This document shows positions 1 to 11,282 of a DNA stretch of 64,000 bases, in pieces. Made by a program: the position numbers and the translations under genes. The stretch spans positions 1-64,000 of the forward strand of contig BLSF01000070.1 of assembly GCA_012862575.1 (NCBI GenBank), read 5' to 3'. Under the pieces are notes generated by a model. That model searched no databases and had not been told where the DNA came from. It worked only from the letters and a program-made list of their open reading frames with translations. Numbering within the stretch: position 1 is the stretch's first letter; every line of letters begins with the position of its first letter. Origin of the DNA: Parietichytrium sp. I65-24A (lineage: Eukaryota > Sar > Bigyra > Thraustochytrida > Thraustochytriidae).

Positions 1-347
1 CTTTCTCAAAAGAGAATGCGAAAGTGAGAGTCCATTTCTGAGTTCAGTCTTCATGATTGTTACAATTGTTACAAGGAATTGGAATGTAACGATGCCTTAA
101 TATTTCCTATTTTTCTTAGGTAGTATGGTAAAATTAGTAAGCGATGAGTGGCCCCCCGCTGCGGAACGCTTTTGACTGACCACGAGTGACTGACCACGAG
201 TCAATGCATGAATGCATATGAATGCATGCAGCGTATCGCAGCGTTCAACTAAGTTGTGCACGCAAGTTGGCGACTCTGCGCGCGCGGAAGAGGTGAATAG
301 AGAGAGAGAGAGAGAGAGAGTAAGAGTAAGAGTTAGAGCAGGCAGAG
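1..347. other. 5' flank of NOP2
   Basis: This stretch is AT-rich at its left end. It contains overlapping ATGCAT motifs near 203-232 and a purine tract that ends about 25 bases before the NOP2 start codon. ATG triplets at 204-220 lie upstream of the CDS and may precede the transcription start. I see no gene here. Confidence 0.5.
299..320 (+). repeat. (AG)11 microsatellite before NOP2
   Basis: This is a perfect AG dinucleotide run on the coding strand, 28 bases before the NOP2 ATG, so it is probably in the 5' UTR or core promoter. Similar sense-strand purine tracts precede several other genes in the window. Confidence 0.9.
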
Positions 348-2381
348 ATGGGCAAGCGCAAGAGCCTGTCCGCGGGGCTGCAGAGCAAGCGCGAGGAGAA
401 GCCCCCTTCGCCGAGCGAGATGGCCGAGAGCGAGGAGGAGAAAGAGGAGAAAGAGGAGCAGGACGCGGAGATGTCCGATTCGGGGGAGGAGGTGGAGCCC
501 AAGAAGCAGATCTTCGGCGACTCTGACGACGAGTCGGACGACGACGACGCGGCCGCCGGATTCAAGGGCAAGAACCTGGACGAGAGCTCCGGCGACGAGG
601 ATGACGGCGAGGAGGACGACGGCGAGGAGGAGGAGGAGCAAGACGAGGATGTCTCGCGGGTGATGGAGGTGTTTCACCTGCCCGAGTCGGAGACCGAAGA
701 GCTCGACCCTGCCACGGTCAAGAGCCGCATTAAGGAGGTGCTCGGGTTCTTGAGCAATTTCCGCAAGCTCGCCAAGAAGGGGCAGTCGAGGTCAGACTTT
801 ATCGAGCAGCTCGTGAAGGACTGCGCTAGATTTTACGGATACCTGCCAACGCTCATCGAAATGTTCTTGAGGGTCTTTTCTCCGGATGAGATGGTGGAGT
901 TTCTTGAGGCAAACGAGACCCCAAGGCCGATTGTGATTAGGACAAATACCCTGAAGGCAAGGCAGCGCGAGCTGGCCAAGGTGCTTACCGGCCGCGGTGT
1001 CTCCCTAGAGCCTCTCGGTGACTGGTCCAACGTCGGACTCAAGGTTTTTGAATCCACCGTCCCAATCGGAGCGACACCAGAATACCTCGCCGGGCACTAC
1101 ATTCTGCAGAGCGCTTCCTCGTTCACTCCCGTTCTTGCGCTTGATCCACAGCCAAATGAGAAGATCCTGGACATGGCTTCTGCTCCTGGTGGTAAAACGA
1201 GCTACATCGCGCAGCTCATGAAAAATACAGGTCTCCTGGTTGCCAACGACAGGAACAAAGATCGCATGGGAGCTACCGTTGCAAACTGCGCAAGGCTTGG
1301 AGTGCGTAATGCGATTCATTGCAATTACGACGGCAGGGAGTTTCCAAAAATCATGGGAGGCTTCGACAGGGTACTTCTTGATGCCCCATGCTCTGGCCTT
1401 GGAGTCATTCAGCGTGATCCTTCGGTGAAGTTGAGTCGTACTGTCGAGGACATTCGCAACACAGCATACATGCAAAAGCAGCTTCTGCTCGCCGCAATCG
1501 ACTCTGTTAGCTGCAAATCCAAAACCGGCAGCGTTATTGTATACTCAACCTGCTCCATCTCGCCCGAAGAGAATGAAATGGTTGTGCAGTACGCACTTGA
1601 AAAGCGCAACGTCAAGATTGTAGACTCCGGGATCGCGTTTGGCCGCCCTGGTATGACCAGATATCTTGAGCACCGCTTCCACCCATCTATGTCCATGTGC
1701 CGTCGCCTTTACCCGCATGTTCACAACATGGATGGATTTTTCCTCGTTAAATTGCAAAAGATTTCCGAAGGTCCAAACCCAAAGTTTGCGTCTACGAGTG
1801 AACCCGAGGAAGAGGCCATTGTAGAGGAAAAAGTAACTGGACGCAAGAGAAGAGGGCCAGAGTCTGAGAGGCAATCTGCGCCATTGAAACGAGCAAAAGG
1901 TGGAGCAGGTGTTGCTGTAAAAGGAAAGGCGAACCAGAAATCAAAGTCTGAACTTTCGGCAAGCGAAACGGAGAAGAAGAAGAAGAGCACACCTGTAAAG
2001 AAGTCGAAACGTGACGAGGGCGAGTCGAGCGCAACTAAGAAGAAATCAGGTTCAAAGGAAACCAAAGCAGATTCCATCGAGAAGACTGAGGCAACCCCTT
2101 CTAAGACTAGCAAAAAGTCCAAGTCGGCTGTGAGCGAAGCCACTGCCAAATCTCCAAAGGACAAATCTCCAAAGAGTTCTGCAAAACAAGCTGTCCAGAG
2201 CGCAAATGTGACACCAAAGGAAAAATCAACACCTAAAAGGTCCACAAAAACAGAGTCCGCCAAAAAGAAGGGTGCGTCGACTGCTGCGAAACTTGAGCGC
2301 TCGAGTGTGTCAACCCCAAAGTCTGCAAAAGCCGACTCCAAAGTCTCAAAATCTACAATAAAAAAGAAGAGCAAAAACTAA
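348..2381 (+). CDS. NOP2: NOP2/NSUN1-type rRNA (cytosine-C5)-methyltransferase
   Basis: This 677-residue intronless protein is a nucleolar RsmB/NOP2-family methyltransferase. In yeast and animals the family methylates a cytosine of large-subunit rRNA using S-adenosylmethionine and is needed for 60S assembly. Residues 1-110 are strongly acidic and Ser/Glu/Asp-rich. The catalytic domain covers about 130-475. Its SAM-binding motif DMASAPGGKT starts at D275. Motif IV, DAPCSG, carries C348, and motif VI, STCS, carries the catalytic C402. A conserved NMDGFFLVKL strand closes the domain. Residues 480-677 form a Lys/Ser/Thr-rich tail typical of nucleolar proteins. The start is the first ATG after the AG tract. 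The gene converges on the PH-EDR2 gene. The assignment to NOP2 rather than another NSUN protein rests on the acidic N-terminus, basic tail and motif wording. Confidence 0.93.
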   Translation: MGKRKSLSAGLQSKREEKPPSPSEMAESEEEKEEKEEQDAEMSDSGEEVEPKKQIFGDSDDESDDDDAAAGFKGKNLDESSGDEDDGEEDDGEEEEEQDEDVSRVMEVFHLPESETEELDPATVKSRIKEVLGFLSNFRKLAKKGQSRSDFIEQLVKDCARFYGYLPTLIEMFLRVFSPDEMVEFLEANETPRPIVIRTNTLKARQRELAKVLTGRGVSLEPLGDWSNVGLKVFESTVPIGATPEYLAGHYILQSASSFTPVLALDPQPNEKILDMASAPGGKTSYIAQLMKNTGLLVANDRNKDRMGATVANCARLGVRNAIHCNYDGREFPKIMGGFDRVLLDAPCSGLGVIQRDPSVKLSRTVEDIRNTAYMQKQLLLAAIDSVSCKSKTGSVIVYSTCSISPEENEMVVQYALEKRNVKIVDSGIAFGRPGMTRYLEHRFHPSMSMCRRLYPHVHNMDGFFLVKLQKISEGPNPKFASTSEPEEEAIVEEKVTGRKRRGPESERQSAPLKRAKGGAGVAVKGKANQKSKSELSASETEKKKKSTPVKKSKRDEGESSATKKKSGSKETKADSIEKTEATPSKTSKKSKSAVSEATAKSPKDKSPKSSAKQAVQSANVTPKEKSTPKRSTKTESAKKKGASTAAKLERSSVSTPKSAKADSKVSKSTIKKKSKN

Positions 2382-3249
2382 GCGCTGACTCTGTACAGGG
2401 TCGGTTAGTATGAGTGGTTTTATGTACTGTGATGAACTTTCGTATGGGGTCCTCTTTTTTGTATCTTCGATTAGATATTCACTTTTTGTCTTTCTCTTAT
2501 TGTTTTGGTTCAATGAAATTGAAAGTAGACACGCACTTTTTTGGAATTTGCCAAAATAGCCGTTGCGAACAGAGAAAACGATGGCTCAACTCTCTTTTGC
2601 AAACTTTCCAAGGACTGCACTCACGTTCGAGAAAAAAGGTCTGTTCAGTTCCTTTTCGTGGACACCCCCTGCACCGCTCAAAAATTTGACTCCAACCCGA
2701 ATTCAAAGGACTGCACAGTCGTTGATCGAATTCAATGCAGAAATCGAACGATTTTCGTCTTTCGAAGATCATCGTCCATGAAATGCTCTCTTTTCGCGCG
2801 GTGTTTGTTCAATGAAGAAAGGATTCAAACAAGTAGCTAGTCACTCCCTCTCTTTGTGTGTCGCGCGTATCTGGGAGTCCTTCTTTCGACCTGTCTCACG
2901 AACGTCAAAATGATGCTTTTAAAATTTAACGAATTTACAACATCAATTCTCTACAGTCTCGCTGTTTCTGATGTTGCAGCAGCTCGCTTGGCAGAGCTCC
3001 GCAACTTGCATTGAGAATCCTTCAAGTCACGAGAAGCTGACCAACTGTACACTCCTTCCTTCCTTCATTCCTTCACTTGCAAGTGGGAACAAAAGTGTAT
3101 CAGCAAAATTCGTTGTGCTCTACACAGCGTATATCTTTTTTGATTGGTTTTTACATCTCTTTTTTGAATTAAGATCAAAAGTTTCAGTCAAGTATAAACG
3201 GTAACAACGCATACATCATTTCAAGCTCAGGAGGATACAAGGGCACCAT
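2382..3249. other. Convergent intergenic spacer
   Basis: This 868-base AT-rich spacer lies between the 3' ends of NOP2 and the PH-EDR2 gene. It holds a short CTTC/CATTC run near 3052-3077 and two copies of a GGACTGCAC motif (about 2612 and 2708). I see no gene, RNA or mobile element in it. Confidence 0.5.
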
Positions 3250-4875
3250 TTAATTTGCAGCGACCGGGAGATTCTCGTCTTCGAGGGGAACGGCTTTCGA
3301 AAAGTCCGGGTGAAGGGCCCTGCACACGCCCAAAACTTGCTCCGGCAGCTCTTCTGCTTCATTACCTTGCAACACCATGGCCAAGTCGACCTTCAAAATT
3401 TTGGCGAACCCAAGCGAGAGCTGAGTCACCTTCCAAGCTACGACGCTTGCGCCAATGTCGATATCGAGCTCCATATAATTGTGGTGGCGAAAGTAACGCT
3501 GCTTTAACTTTTTTCCAATAATCGCTGGCTTGGAGCCGACGCTTCTGCGCACGATGAACGGACCTTCAACAATCCGTGGAATGAGCTTAAATCTGTTGTC
3601 TCGGAATGAGTCATCTTCACCAAAGAAGAATCGTTTTGCAAGGCTCCGAAATCCAGTTGGCAAAGAGGTGCGCTCCGGCCCGTCTGTTGAACTCTGGCAA
3701 CAGTCTGCAGATGCGCCGCTTGTGGAATCAAAGAGTGTGGTCATCATCTTGTCGGTGGCCGCAAAGTACATGACAAAGGAATAAAATGGAGGGCCGGGAA
3801 CCTGGAAGTTGACCACAAACATGAAGGGGAGTTTATCTCCACGGTTTATTGCCTGGGCAACGCGATTTGATGGCAAGCTTGCGATATGGTCCACTCGGTT
3901 ATTAGTGAGAAAGTTATCGACTGCTATCAGCCTAAAAACAGGGTCCTGTGCCGAGACCTTTACGCCATTTTCAAGGTAGGTTTTGCTCCGCACATTTAAT
4001 TTTTGGACGTCAGGCTGCTTCCATTTATCCCTCGGCAAAAGAGGGGGCGGAATATTTGCTATATTTGTTGAGATGAGCTCGCTCTCCACCGGACTGCAAT
4101 CGTGACGTGTACGATTCTTTCTTCCTAAAACACCCTGATTCTTTCCGGAGTCACCAGACTCCGACTCCTCGCTACTTCCGCTTCCCTCGTCCCCAGTGAT
4201 AAACCCTTCATCGTCGTCAGTGTCGCCGCGGGACTCGTCCCACCACTCTTCCGTGTCTGAAGAGGAAGAGGTTTTGGACTTGATTTTGGCAGCACCAAGT
4301 GGCGAATTCGCGTCTGCGTTGATCGATGCATCGTCACTGCGCAGATGCGTGGTGCTACGAGAGTCGAATATAGGAGATTCGTCGACGATATCGCTTGCCG
4401 TCAGCTCAATCTTTTCCACGCCACTTGACGGTCCCTGCGCGTCTCTAAAAAAAGATTTTCGAACGTTCAGAGCGGTTGCCCAGGAAGCAGCCTCTACTGG
4501 TGTACTTGCTCTTAGAAAATAGCACTCTTCCTGATGCGCAATTGCCGTAGACACAACCGTTTGAATCGCCACTTTGCAACCCGGGACACCGTTCCTCGCC
4601 AATACGCATATGTGGCTGGTGGAGCGCAGGTCGATGGAGGCCGACAGCTTCGCCTTGTCCCCACGCTGGTAGGCGCTGCGGGAGTTGTAGTAGTTGAGAT
4701 ACGAGTTGTTGATCACAAAGTAACGCTTTTGCCATCTCCCGTGCCGACTCTCTTTCCGCAGATAGCCTTCCCGAGACGGTAGCCCAGTGAAATCGGAGGC
4801 GTGTACTGACTTGCTGTAGCCGTGCTTGTTCTTGTCCACCAAAGACTGCCGTCGCTCCTTGACGCCGTGCGTCAT
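3250..4875 (-). CDS. PH domain plus EDR2 C-terminal (DUF1336) protein
   Basis: This predicted 541-residue cytosolic lipid-binding protein has a PH domain at about 34-142, with the hallmark C-terminal-helix Trp near 132. An acidic Ser/Asp/Glu linker follows (about 143-280). The EDR2 C-terminal domain (DUF1336) lies at about 284-527 and contains a VNFQVPGPP-like strand and a V-A-W-K-V segment. In plants the EDR2 family combines PH, START and DUF1336 and acts in membrane signalling. The START domain is absent here. The open frame extends upstream of 4875 only from a GTG codon. That extension would add a hydrophobic, signal-like segment that does not suit a cytosolic PH protein, so I use the first ATG. 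A non-coding 5' exon remains possible. Function is inferred from domains only. Confidence 0.85.
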   Translation of the reverse strand: MTHGVKERRQSLVDKNKHGYSKSVHASDFTGLPSREGYLRKESRHGRWQKRYFVINNSYLNYYNSRSAYQRGDKAKLSASIDLRSTSHICVLARNGVPGCKVAIQTVVSTAIAHQEECYFLRASTPVEAASWATALNVRKSFFRDAQGPSSGVEKIELTASDIVDESPIFDSRSTTHLRSDDASINADANSPLGAAKIKSKTSSSSDTEEWWDESRGDTDDDEGFITGDEGSGSSEESESGDSGKNQGVLGRKNRTRHDCSPVESELISTNIANIPPPLLPRDKWKQPDVQKLNVRSKTYLENGVKVSAQDPVFRLIAVDNFLTNNRVDHIASLPSNRVAQAINRGDKLPFMFVVNFQVPGPPFYSFVMYFAATDKMMTTLFDSTSGASADCCQSSTDGPERTSLPTGFRSLAKRFFFGEDDSFRDNRFKLIPRIVEGPFIVRRSVGSKPAIIGKKLKQRYFRHHNYMELDIDIGASVVAWKVTQLSLGFAKILKVDLAMVLQGNEAEELPEQVLGVCRALHPDFSKAVPLEDENLPVAAN

Positions 4876-5287
4876 CCTATTGCTGTGTCGGCCCTCCACT
4901 TCAATTCGAGGCAACACGCTCGCGACGCCACTACCCGACACTCTGTCGGAACAGGCCGTCGAAAAGACACCGGCAAAAAACACGACAAAGACGAGCCGGC
5001 CAAGAGAAGAGAGAGTTGAAACGCTCAAGGCACAGTACCGCGGACGGGCTAGCAGGCGAGGCACGCTAGCCTGAGTGACTCAGAGAAGAGCCGAGAACGA
5101 CACTGAAGAGTGGAGAGGAGAGCAGAGTGGAAGATTGCGTGGCAGTGTGGCAACCCAGAGAGTTACACAACGAGAGGGCTCTTCTGCTGAGAACGAGCCG
5201 CAGGGATGACGACAGCGGCTGGCCGGTCTGCCGATCTGCCTTTGCGAAAAAGTGTCCGAGTGGTCTGCACCACACCGAGGACGATTG

Positions 5288-5335
5288 ACTCACTCACTCA
5301 CTCACTCTCTCTCTCACTCACTCACTCACTCACTG
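5288..5335 (+). repeat. (CACT)n/(CT)n microsatellite
   Basis: Tandem CACT units flank a short CT run. On the PH-EDR2 coding strand (-) this reads as a GAGT/GA purine-rich tract about 410-460 bases upstream of the ATG. Confidence 0.9.
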
Positions 5336-5651
5336 AGAGACAGACCGCGCGGACCACTGAGAGGACACCGCTGTGTTGAGAGTGGTGAGGGTGGCAGAGA
5401 ATGACTGAGGGGATTGACCGCAATGCACTCCAACAGACCTAAATTGGCCACTGCAACTACTCCTTCCTCACAAAGTAACAAAGGACTGAGAGTACTGAGC
5501 GCTACTACCGCGGCTATCTCCTACCTGCAATGCCAGAGCTCGCTACCAGTGCTACACGTAAAGAAAGCTGTAGCAGGCATAACCCTCTCTTAATATGTAC
5601 TGGTAAGGAGTGATAGCGGCGTCTCCCCCAGCTGCTTACTTTTAGCTGTTA

Positions 5652-5661
5652 GTACTAGTAC
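5652..5661. other. GTAC palindrome (TA centre)
   Basis: A perfect 10-base palindrome GTACTAGTAC lies in the spacer. It is one of a set of GTAC-ended palindromes confined to intergenic DNA in this window. Confidence 0.6.
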
Positions 5662-7505
5662 ACGAACTTGTACTGCATTACACGCTCCGCTTTGCAACAC
5701 TTGGTACCCACGGTACAGTACCGGTGATAAGCATCGTCTATGCAGATACCTAGTGCGGCACCTCATCCTTCCAGTTTCGTCCGAGCCCTCTGTTCCCGTG
5801 GTCAGCTTGTGCTAGACTTCTGCATAGCCCTGCAGTAGGTCTGCCAGACCCAACTAAACTCACAGTCAGTGTCCATCTGGTTCATTCATTTGGTTCGTTT
5901 GGTTGGGAAGGGGCCTAGTGCCAACGTCGTCGTCGTAGGACGTGCGCCTAAGTCGTTCGGGGAAGTGAATGCCACTAGCCGCGTGGCTTAGGACTGGGGA
6001 ACGGCGTCAGCAACGGACTGCTACGCGGCTGTTAAGTGCCGATAGAGCGACGGAAGCATTCACGCCAACTTCACATCTGAGGAGTCTGACATTTCTCGTC
6101 ATTACTGTAAAGAATTTGACGATTCTGGCCCTGACTACTCTGCCTGCAGGTGCAGTGAATGTTGTATGTTGGGATTTTTGCACCTCTTTCTCTATCTCTC
6201 TCCCCCTCTCCTTCTCCCTCTCCTTGCAACTGAGCTAGCTGCCTAGTTTCACATGGGACCATGCCGCTTCCAGGACGACTGACTGCGTTCGGGTAGTTCA
6301 AGTTGCCCTGTTGGCTACCGTTGTTACCTACCGGGGAATTACCAAGATACGAAAAACACGCGCTTTCTTTTCATTCAGAGGCAAGAATTACTGCACTCGC
6401 TCCCTACATTTCCCGCTAGCTGAGTGTCTCGCAATCAAGTGGAGTCCACTTCTCGCTTGAAGTTTCAATCCAAAGCTATCATGCCATGTGGCATTCTTTT
6501 CGTTGATCAAATTGACAGCCACATAGATTCACTTGTCTTTGAAATGCATTTATATAATAAAAAAGTCGAGCCTCAAAGCAGACAAGCACTTGCCATTCAT
6601 TCTCGCGACAAACAGTGCACGGCTGAAATATGCAGATATGCTTTCCCGGTTGCTCCGGAGCCAAAGCGCTCGGGGCTTGGCCGGCAATTCCTATCCTGTT
6701 TGATCCTGTTTGCCCGCTAGAGGGTCTCTCTAGCTACACACTACTGACGGGCATGCAATCTGTGGCCCGCCTCGTGTGTGTGGTACGGGACGCGTAGCAC
6801 GTACTACATGAGCCATGGGTGCTCCAGCGTGCGAAAGAATAGAAACAAATTCTCAAAACGACAGGGGCTACTAGTAGAGGCAGGAAAAGGAAGGAACGTG
6901 AATGTCGCGTGGCTGCCCCGCCAATGAGCTGGATTCTGAGAATTTCTAACTTCGGCTTTTTCTTCGGTCGCGTGGCTCTGTGTATGAGACAAAACCGCCC
7001 GTGCATTTTCAAAAGGAAGTCAAAAGTGAGTGCAACATAGTGCACTCGAAGGCCACCGTGCAGGGTCTCGAGGGCTTGGCTGGCTTGGCACGAAAACACG
7101 AAACAACCTAAACGAACCTACTGTACAGTAACCCGTGCCTGTACTAGTCCTGACTTGAGAGACTAATACCAGGGAAGATATTTCCAGCTCAAAAGAGAAT
7201 ATCGCGCGCCGCTTCTTACATTCACGTGGCTCTGTACGAAGAGGTAAGTGCTTATACTTATGGTGGGAGGTCCAGGTCCTCTCGTTTCCCCAGAAATTAC
7301 ATTTGCTGAAATGCGAGAAAAGTGCGGATTCTTCTTTCCACGATGTGCGTACCCCAGCAACTCATCGCAACACAAAGCCCGAAGCAAGTCGTGCCTCTTG
7401 TGAACGCGACTCTGCCTGGCCAGACGGCTTTGTCGTGTTCGACGTTGTGCGACATTGTGAAAATACCAGTGGCAGCTCACTCGCAAGTATCAAGATTCAG
7501 TATCA

Positions 7506-7515
7506 GTACCGGTAC
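7506..7515. other. GTAC palindrome (CG centre)
   Basis: A perfect 10-base palindrome GTACCGGTAC in the long spacer before the first propeller gene. Confidence 0.6.
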
Positions 7516-8433
7516 CTCTTTTTTTGCGCTGAAAGTTGTCTCTGCTTTCACAAAGTAGGAAACAGAAGATACAGATCAAGATACTGATTCCCAAAATTAA
7601 AAGATAACTCTTGCAACTCTACAACCGGAAAGTGGCGGTCCGCAAGGGAACATGCTGCTTGGCGGCTCTCGTGGGACCAAACGATGATTCGGCGAGAATA
7701 ACCGAAGACTTGGACAAGAGAAAATTCCGGCTTTGGCCGCTTGGGAGAGGTGCTGGTAGACTCGCTGCAATAAACTAGAGCAATGAGCACACGCCACGCC
7801 TACAACTCCGAGTTGATTTGGGGCCAACCGAATTGAGAACCCTGATATAAGCACCAAATGCCCCGCAATAAAAGTGCGAACATTGGCAGGCAAATGGAAT
7901 TCTTTCTGACTTCCCGTGCGGGGGTTCCGGGGGTGTAATATCTAAAGCTGAGCGGACTGACTCTGGGTAGCCGGACATGATCAGACCGACAAAAAGAAAG
8001 TCATGACCATACCATACCAGTGGGAGACCGAGAAATCCTTGATCTCACGATTACAAACATAAACGTCACAAACCAAGACCTGAACGAGCCTTCTGTGTTG
8101 GCGCCCAGAACACCAATTTCTCTGGTCAAAACTCTCAACGCTTTGAGCACTTCGCATCTGAGCTCCAAGTGCGGGTCAACTGCTCTCTCAAGCCTACAGT
8201 CCTCACTCGCCGTCGGACCTTGCTTTGAGATGTCTTTGGGCGGGTTTGATTTAAGACAAAATAGAAGAGCGCGGGAGGAAGAGAAGATCCTTTCCCTCTA
8301 AGTCACAGAGTCTTGGCTCACTCACTCACGTCACTGTCAGCACAATTCTCCTTGACTGACTTGACAGACAATCAATCAATCATCCAATCGACCCTGTCCT
8401 GTTGTAACGAGGGATGACGTATGATGATGTAAT

Positions 8434-8460
8434 CAGAGAAAGTGAGAGAGAGTGAGAGAG
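8434..8460 (+). repeat. GA-rich tract
   Basis: An imperfect AGAG/GTGAGAG purine tract on the same strand as the downstream propeller gene, about 770 bases before its ATG. Confidence 0.7.
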
Positions 8461-9230
8461 TACTATCTCAGCAGTCAATGGTAAGCGCTATGTGCCACTC
8501 GTCTTCCTCTCATTCATAGTAGTGAGCCGTAGGACTCTATCCCTAACTTAGCATTCCTTTTTTTCACCCCACCTTCAGTGCCTCTCTTACAACACCTGGA
8601 GGAATGAAATCGGCACTGTTTATATTTTCACCCCTAGTTCGGTGAAAATTGTCTCCTCGTGGCGTACATAACTTTTCTCATAGAAATACTCTACTAGAAA
8701 GGGTAGAATGGTGCCCAAAGTTGACCCGTGCCAATCTTGCCGAGATTTCTCACTCGCTCGCAGTCCCTATGTGCAAGTACCCGTAGAGTAGAAGTCCCAG
8801 CTCCCCGAAAAAAAAGCTTTCTGCCAATGAACAGATAGCAGCAGCCTGAGTGTGCCTCCATCAATGGTGCGCTCGAACCGAGTTTGGAATTTGCGCTCAC
8901 AAGACTCACCAAACTCTCCCATGCAATTCAGACTTGGAATTATGCACGACCAGGCCATCAGATATGACATAAGAACGAAATCCTCTGTTTGACTGGCATT
9001 TTCCCTCGCTCAATTGGCAAGCTGGGTCCCAATAACAGGCAAGTAACGAATTCAATGACGTAAATCTTTCGCACTTTTCAAACCACAGCTACGTTGCACA
9101 ATGTGTGTTCTGTCTCCAGCGTCTTTCAAGACCAAACGACGTCAAAGGTTGGCGTCAACAGGCAGAACTGGCAGCTCCGTTGAAGAGATTGGAATGAGGC
9201 AAGCGACAGTCACCTGAACCTGACAACGAG

Positions 9231-11006
9231 ATGCTGTCGCCAAGAGCGCAAGGAGGTGTGGTCCGCCTCCTCGCCGTTATTCAGCTGACCCTCGTTGCCG
9301 AGGTTTTGGCGCAACAGACTGTTGTTCAGCTCTCCGACGATAACGCACGAAATCCTGCGCTGTTCAGCTTCCAAAGCGGAGACTACGCACTTGTGTACGA
9401 AGACGACAGCGCAATTGTCACCGCGTACTCACCAAACGTGGTTGGCATCTCCTCGAGAACTGTGTTGGATCAGTCTGCGAGAGACAATTCGGCCCCTGCT
9501 TTGAGTTGCAGCGAGTCTGGGTCCTCCTCGCTGTGTGTCGTCTCGTGGGTTTCCCAGGACTCTCTGCGTCTGTTCACTTCGCGCTCAGACGACAAAGGTC
9601 GAACATGGAGCAGTAAAGTGGAGGTCGGGGTAAACTACAGTGGCGAACTCACCGACCCATCGATCACATGTAGTGTCATAGAGTCAACCTCGCCCGTGCA
9701 ATACAGTTGTGCTCTTGCAATTTTTGGAGTGGATCCAAATGGAGCAGATTCTCGTCTGATTTTTCGAAGCAGCGACGGTGCACAAACATGGACAAATCGC
9801 CAGGTATTAACGGGGAGCGGCTTGAAGGCAACACAGGTCAAAATAAGCTGTAACAAGGCAGATGGTTTATGCATCACCGCTTGGAACGGACTGTATAGCA
9901 CTGGGCAGCAGCGGGTTCAGTACCAGATCTCCACGGATGGCGGAGAGAATTGGTCCGCTGCAGCTTTTGTTCCTCTATCAGCCAGAGCGCTGTCACTGAT
10001 GTCCCCGACAGGAGCCGGCTCCAGTAGCGTCAGCTCACTCGACGCCATATGTCACCCGGCTTCTACCGACTGCCAAGTTGTCTATGATATCTCCGTTTCT
10101 GAATCCTTGGCCTGGATTGAGAGCACCAACTACTTGTCAGACGTCACAGTTCCTCCAACAGTGAGGACTCTGCAAACCGATTATTCGATAAGCGGGTCCA
10201 ATCCAAAAATATCCTGCGATGATTTCAACATTCCACTTTGCGTGACCGTGTGGGATTCTTCAGGAACGCAGGTACCGTACGAATGCAAATCCTCAAACTT
10301 TGGAGCTGCATGGTCGAATCCACAGTCCTTGACAGGACTTTCAAACCCGAACTACAAGTTTAGAAACACGACGGTTTCGTGCAGTCCAGGGTATTGCATC
10401 ATCCTATTCACTCAAGAGAACAAGAGCGATCATGTTCGCACGCTGATGCTCGGCCTAGAAACTAGAACAGGACAGATTTACACCTCGGCGCCCACAACGC
10501 CAACCGCTGAAACGGCTTCTCCGACAAGGACCGGCAGCCCCACTTTGCTGGACCACTTCGCACCATCCTCTAGCCCATCTTCAACAGGAGATATAAAGCC
10601 GACCTTTGCTCCAACTTCCGGTGCGAACGGTCAAGTAAATGAAACCCCGCGGCCGACTACTAGCGAGCAAGCGTCCCCAGATGAACAAAGCGGGACTGGA
10701 ACAACTTTGATAGTTGCTGTCGCTGCATCCATATTCTTTGCTCTCTCGGTTATAGCAGGCGCCTTTTTCGGCTGGTCAAGGGGTGGCAAGAGCGCAGCGA
10801 GGCATATCAGCGTGCATAGCAACAACTTGAATGATATCGAACCTCGAGAATCACTACCGAAAAGCACGCGCTTCATGTCCGTGTCAACTATTGACATCAC
10901 TTTCCACTTTACGTGGCCGCGATTGTCACGCCTTCGCAGCTTGCCTGGCTACGACGAAAGGTCCCAACGAACCACATCACAAAGTACCTTCAGTCCTGTC
11001 GTCTAA
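9231..11006 (+). CDS. Membrane-anchored Asp-box beta-propeller protein 1 (sialidase-like fold)
   Basis: This 591-residue predicted type I surface glycoprotein has a signal peptide at about 1-27. A propeller region (about 30-410) carries Asp-box motifs at about 118-126, 180-187, 234-241 and, degenerate, 354-361. Six close cysteine pairs (93/102, 147/160, 207/214, 274/281, 329/337, 384/389) recur once per repeat. A Thr/Pro/Ser stalk (about 415-490), one membrane helix (491-515) and a 76-residue cytoplasmic tail follow. Asp boxes occur in sialidases and many other propellers. I find no FRIP arginine motif, so sialidase activity is doubtful. It is a paralogue in architecture of the gene at 21484. 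Its 3' end lies 276 bases from that of the convergent ferric reductase. Ligand and function are unknown. Confidence 0.8.
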   Translation: MLSPRAQGGVVRLLAVIQLTLVAEVLAQQTVVQLSDDNARNPALFSFQSGDYALVYEDDSAIVTAYSPNVVGISSRTVLDQSARDNSAPALSCSESGSSSLCVVSWVSQDSLRLFTSRSDDKGRTWSSKVEVGVNYSGELTDPSITCSVIESTSPVQYSCALAIFGVDPNGADSRLIFRSSDGAQTWTNRQVLTGSGLKATQVKISCNKADGLCITAWNGLYSTGQQRVQYQISTDGGENWSAAAFVPLSARALSLMSPTGAGSSSVSSLDAICHPASTDCQVVYDISVSESLAWIESTNYLSDVTVPPTVRTLQTDYSISGSNPKISCDDFNIPLCVTVWDSSGTQVPYECKSSNFGAAWSNPQSLTGLSNPNYKFRNTTVSCSPGYCIILFTQENKSDHVRTLMLGLETRTGQIYTSAPTTPTAETASPTRTGSPTLLDHFAPSSSPSSTGDIKPTFAPTSGANGQVNETPRPTTSEQASPDEQSGTGTTLIVAVAASIFFALSVIAGAFFGWSRGGKSAARHISVHSNNLNDIEPRESLPKSTRFMSVSTIDITFHFTWPRLSRLRSLPGYDERSQRTTSQSTFSPVV

Positions 11007-11282
11007 CTGTGTAATTTACCAAAATCATTTACTCTCATTCCGCGCAGAGATTTCTACTAGTGCGAGCACCACCTGTCTTGCACTGTCCCAAGAAAGCTGC
11101 GAACGGAAGTGAAGCGCTCGGACAAGGATACAGCTCACCCCACACTATGGCGGGCGTTACAGCTGCTCACCCCCAGTGTCCCATTCATAAGGAGAAGGGG
11201 GCACGAGTGTTTCTCATTCAATTTTTTCCACAAATGACTTTCGATTGATATTGATTAATTAATTTTGATACATCTTTGCTTT

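Larger units (their letters stand above)
4876..9230. other. 4.4 kb spacer without a convincing gene
   Basis: This long spacer lies between the divergent PH-EDR2 (-) and propeller-1 (+) genes. It contains a CACT/CT repeat, a pyrimidine tract at 6184-6226, two GTAC-ended palindromes (5652-5661 and 7506-7515) and a GA tract at 8434-8460. Its open frames are short and either start at non-ATG codons or, like the 89-codon ATG frame at 5969-6238, show no recognisable domain. I see no tRNA-like fold. Confidence 0.45.

Noticed and set aside
1721-2374. Antisense 217-codon open frame inside NOP2
   Set aside because: It is the complement of the Lys/Ser-rich tail of NOP2. The composition is explained by the sense gene and there is no domain.
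4876-5064. Hydrophobic, signal-like N-terminal extension of the PH-EDR2 protein
   Set aside because: It begins at GTG, not ATG, and would send a cytosolic PH protein into the secretory path. The first ATG is at 4875.
9231-11006. True sialidase annotation for the Asp-box proteins
   Set aside because: Asp boxes occur in many propellers. The FRIP-type arginine motif and the rest of the catalytic triad are not visible.
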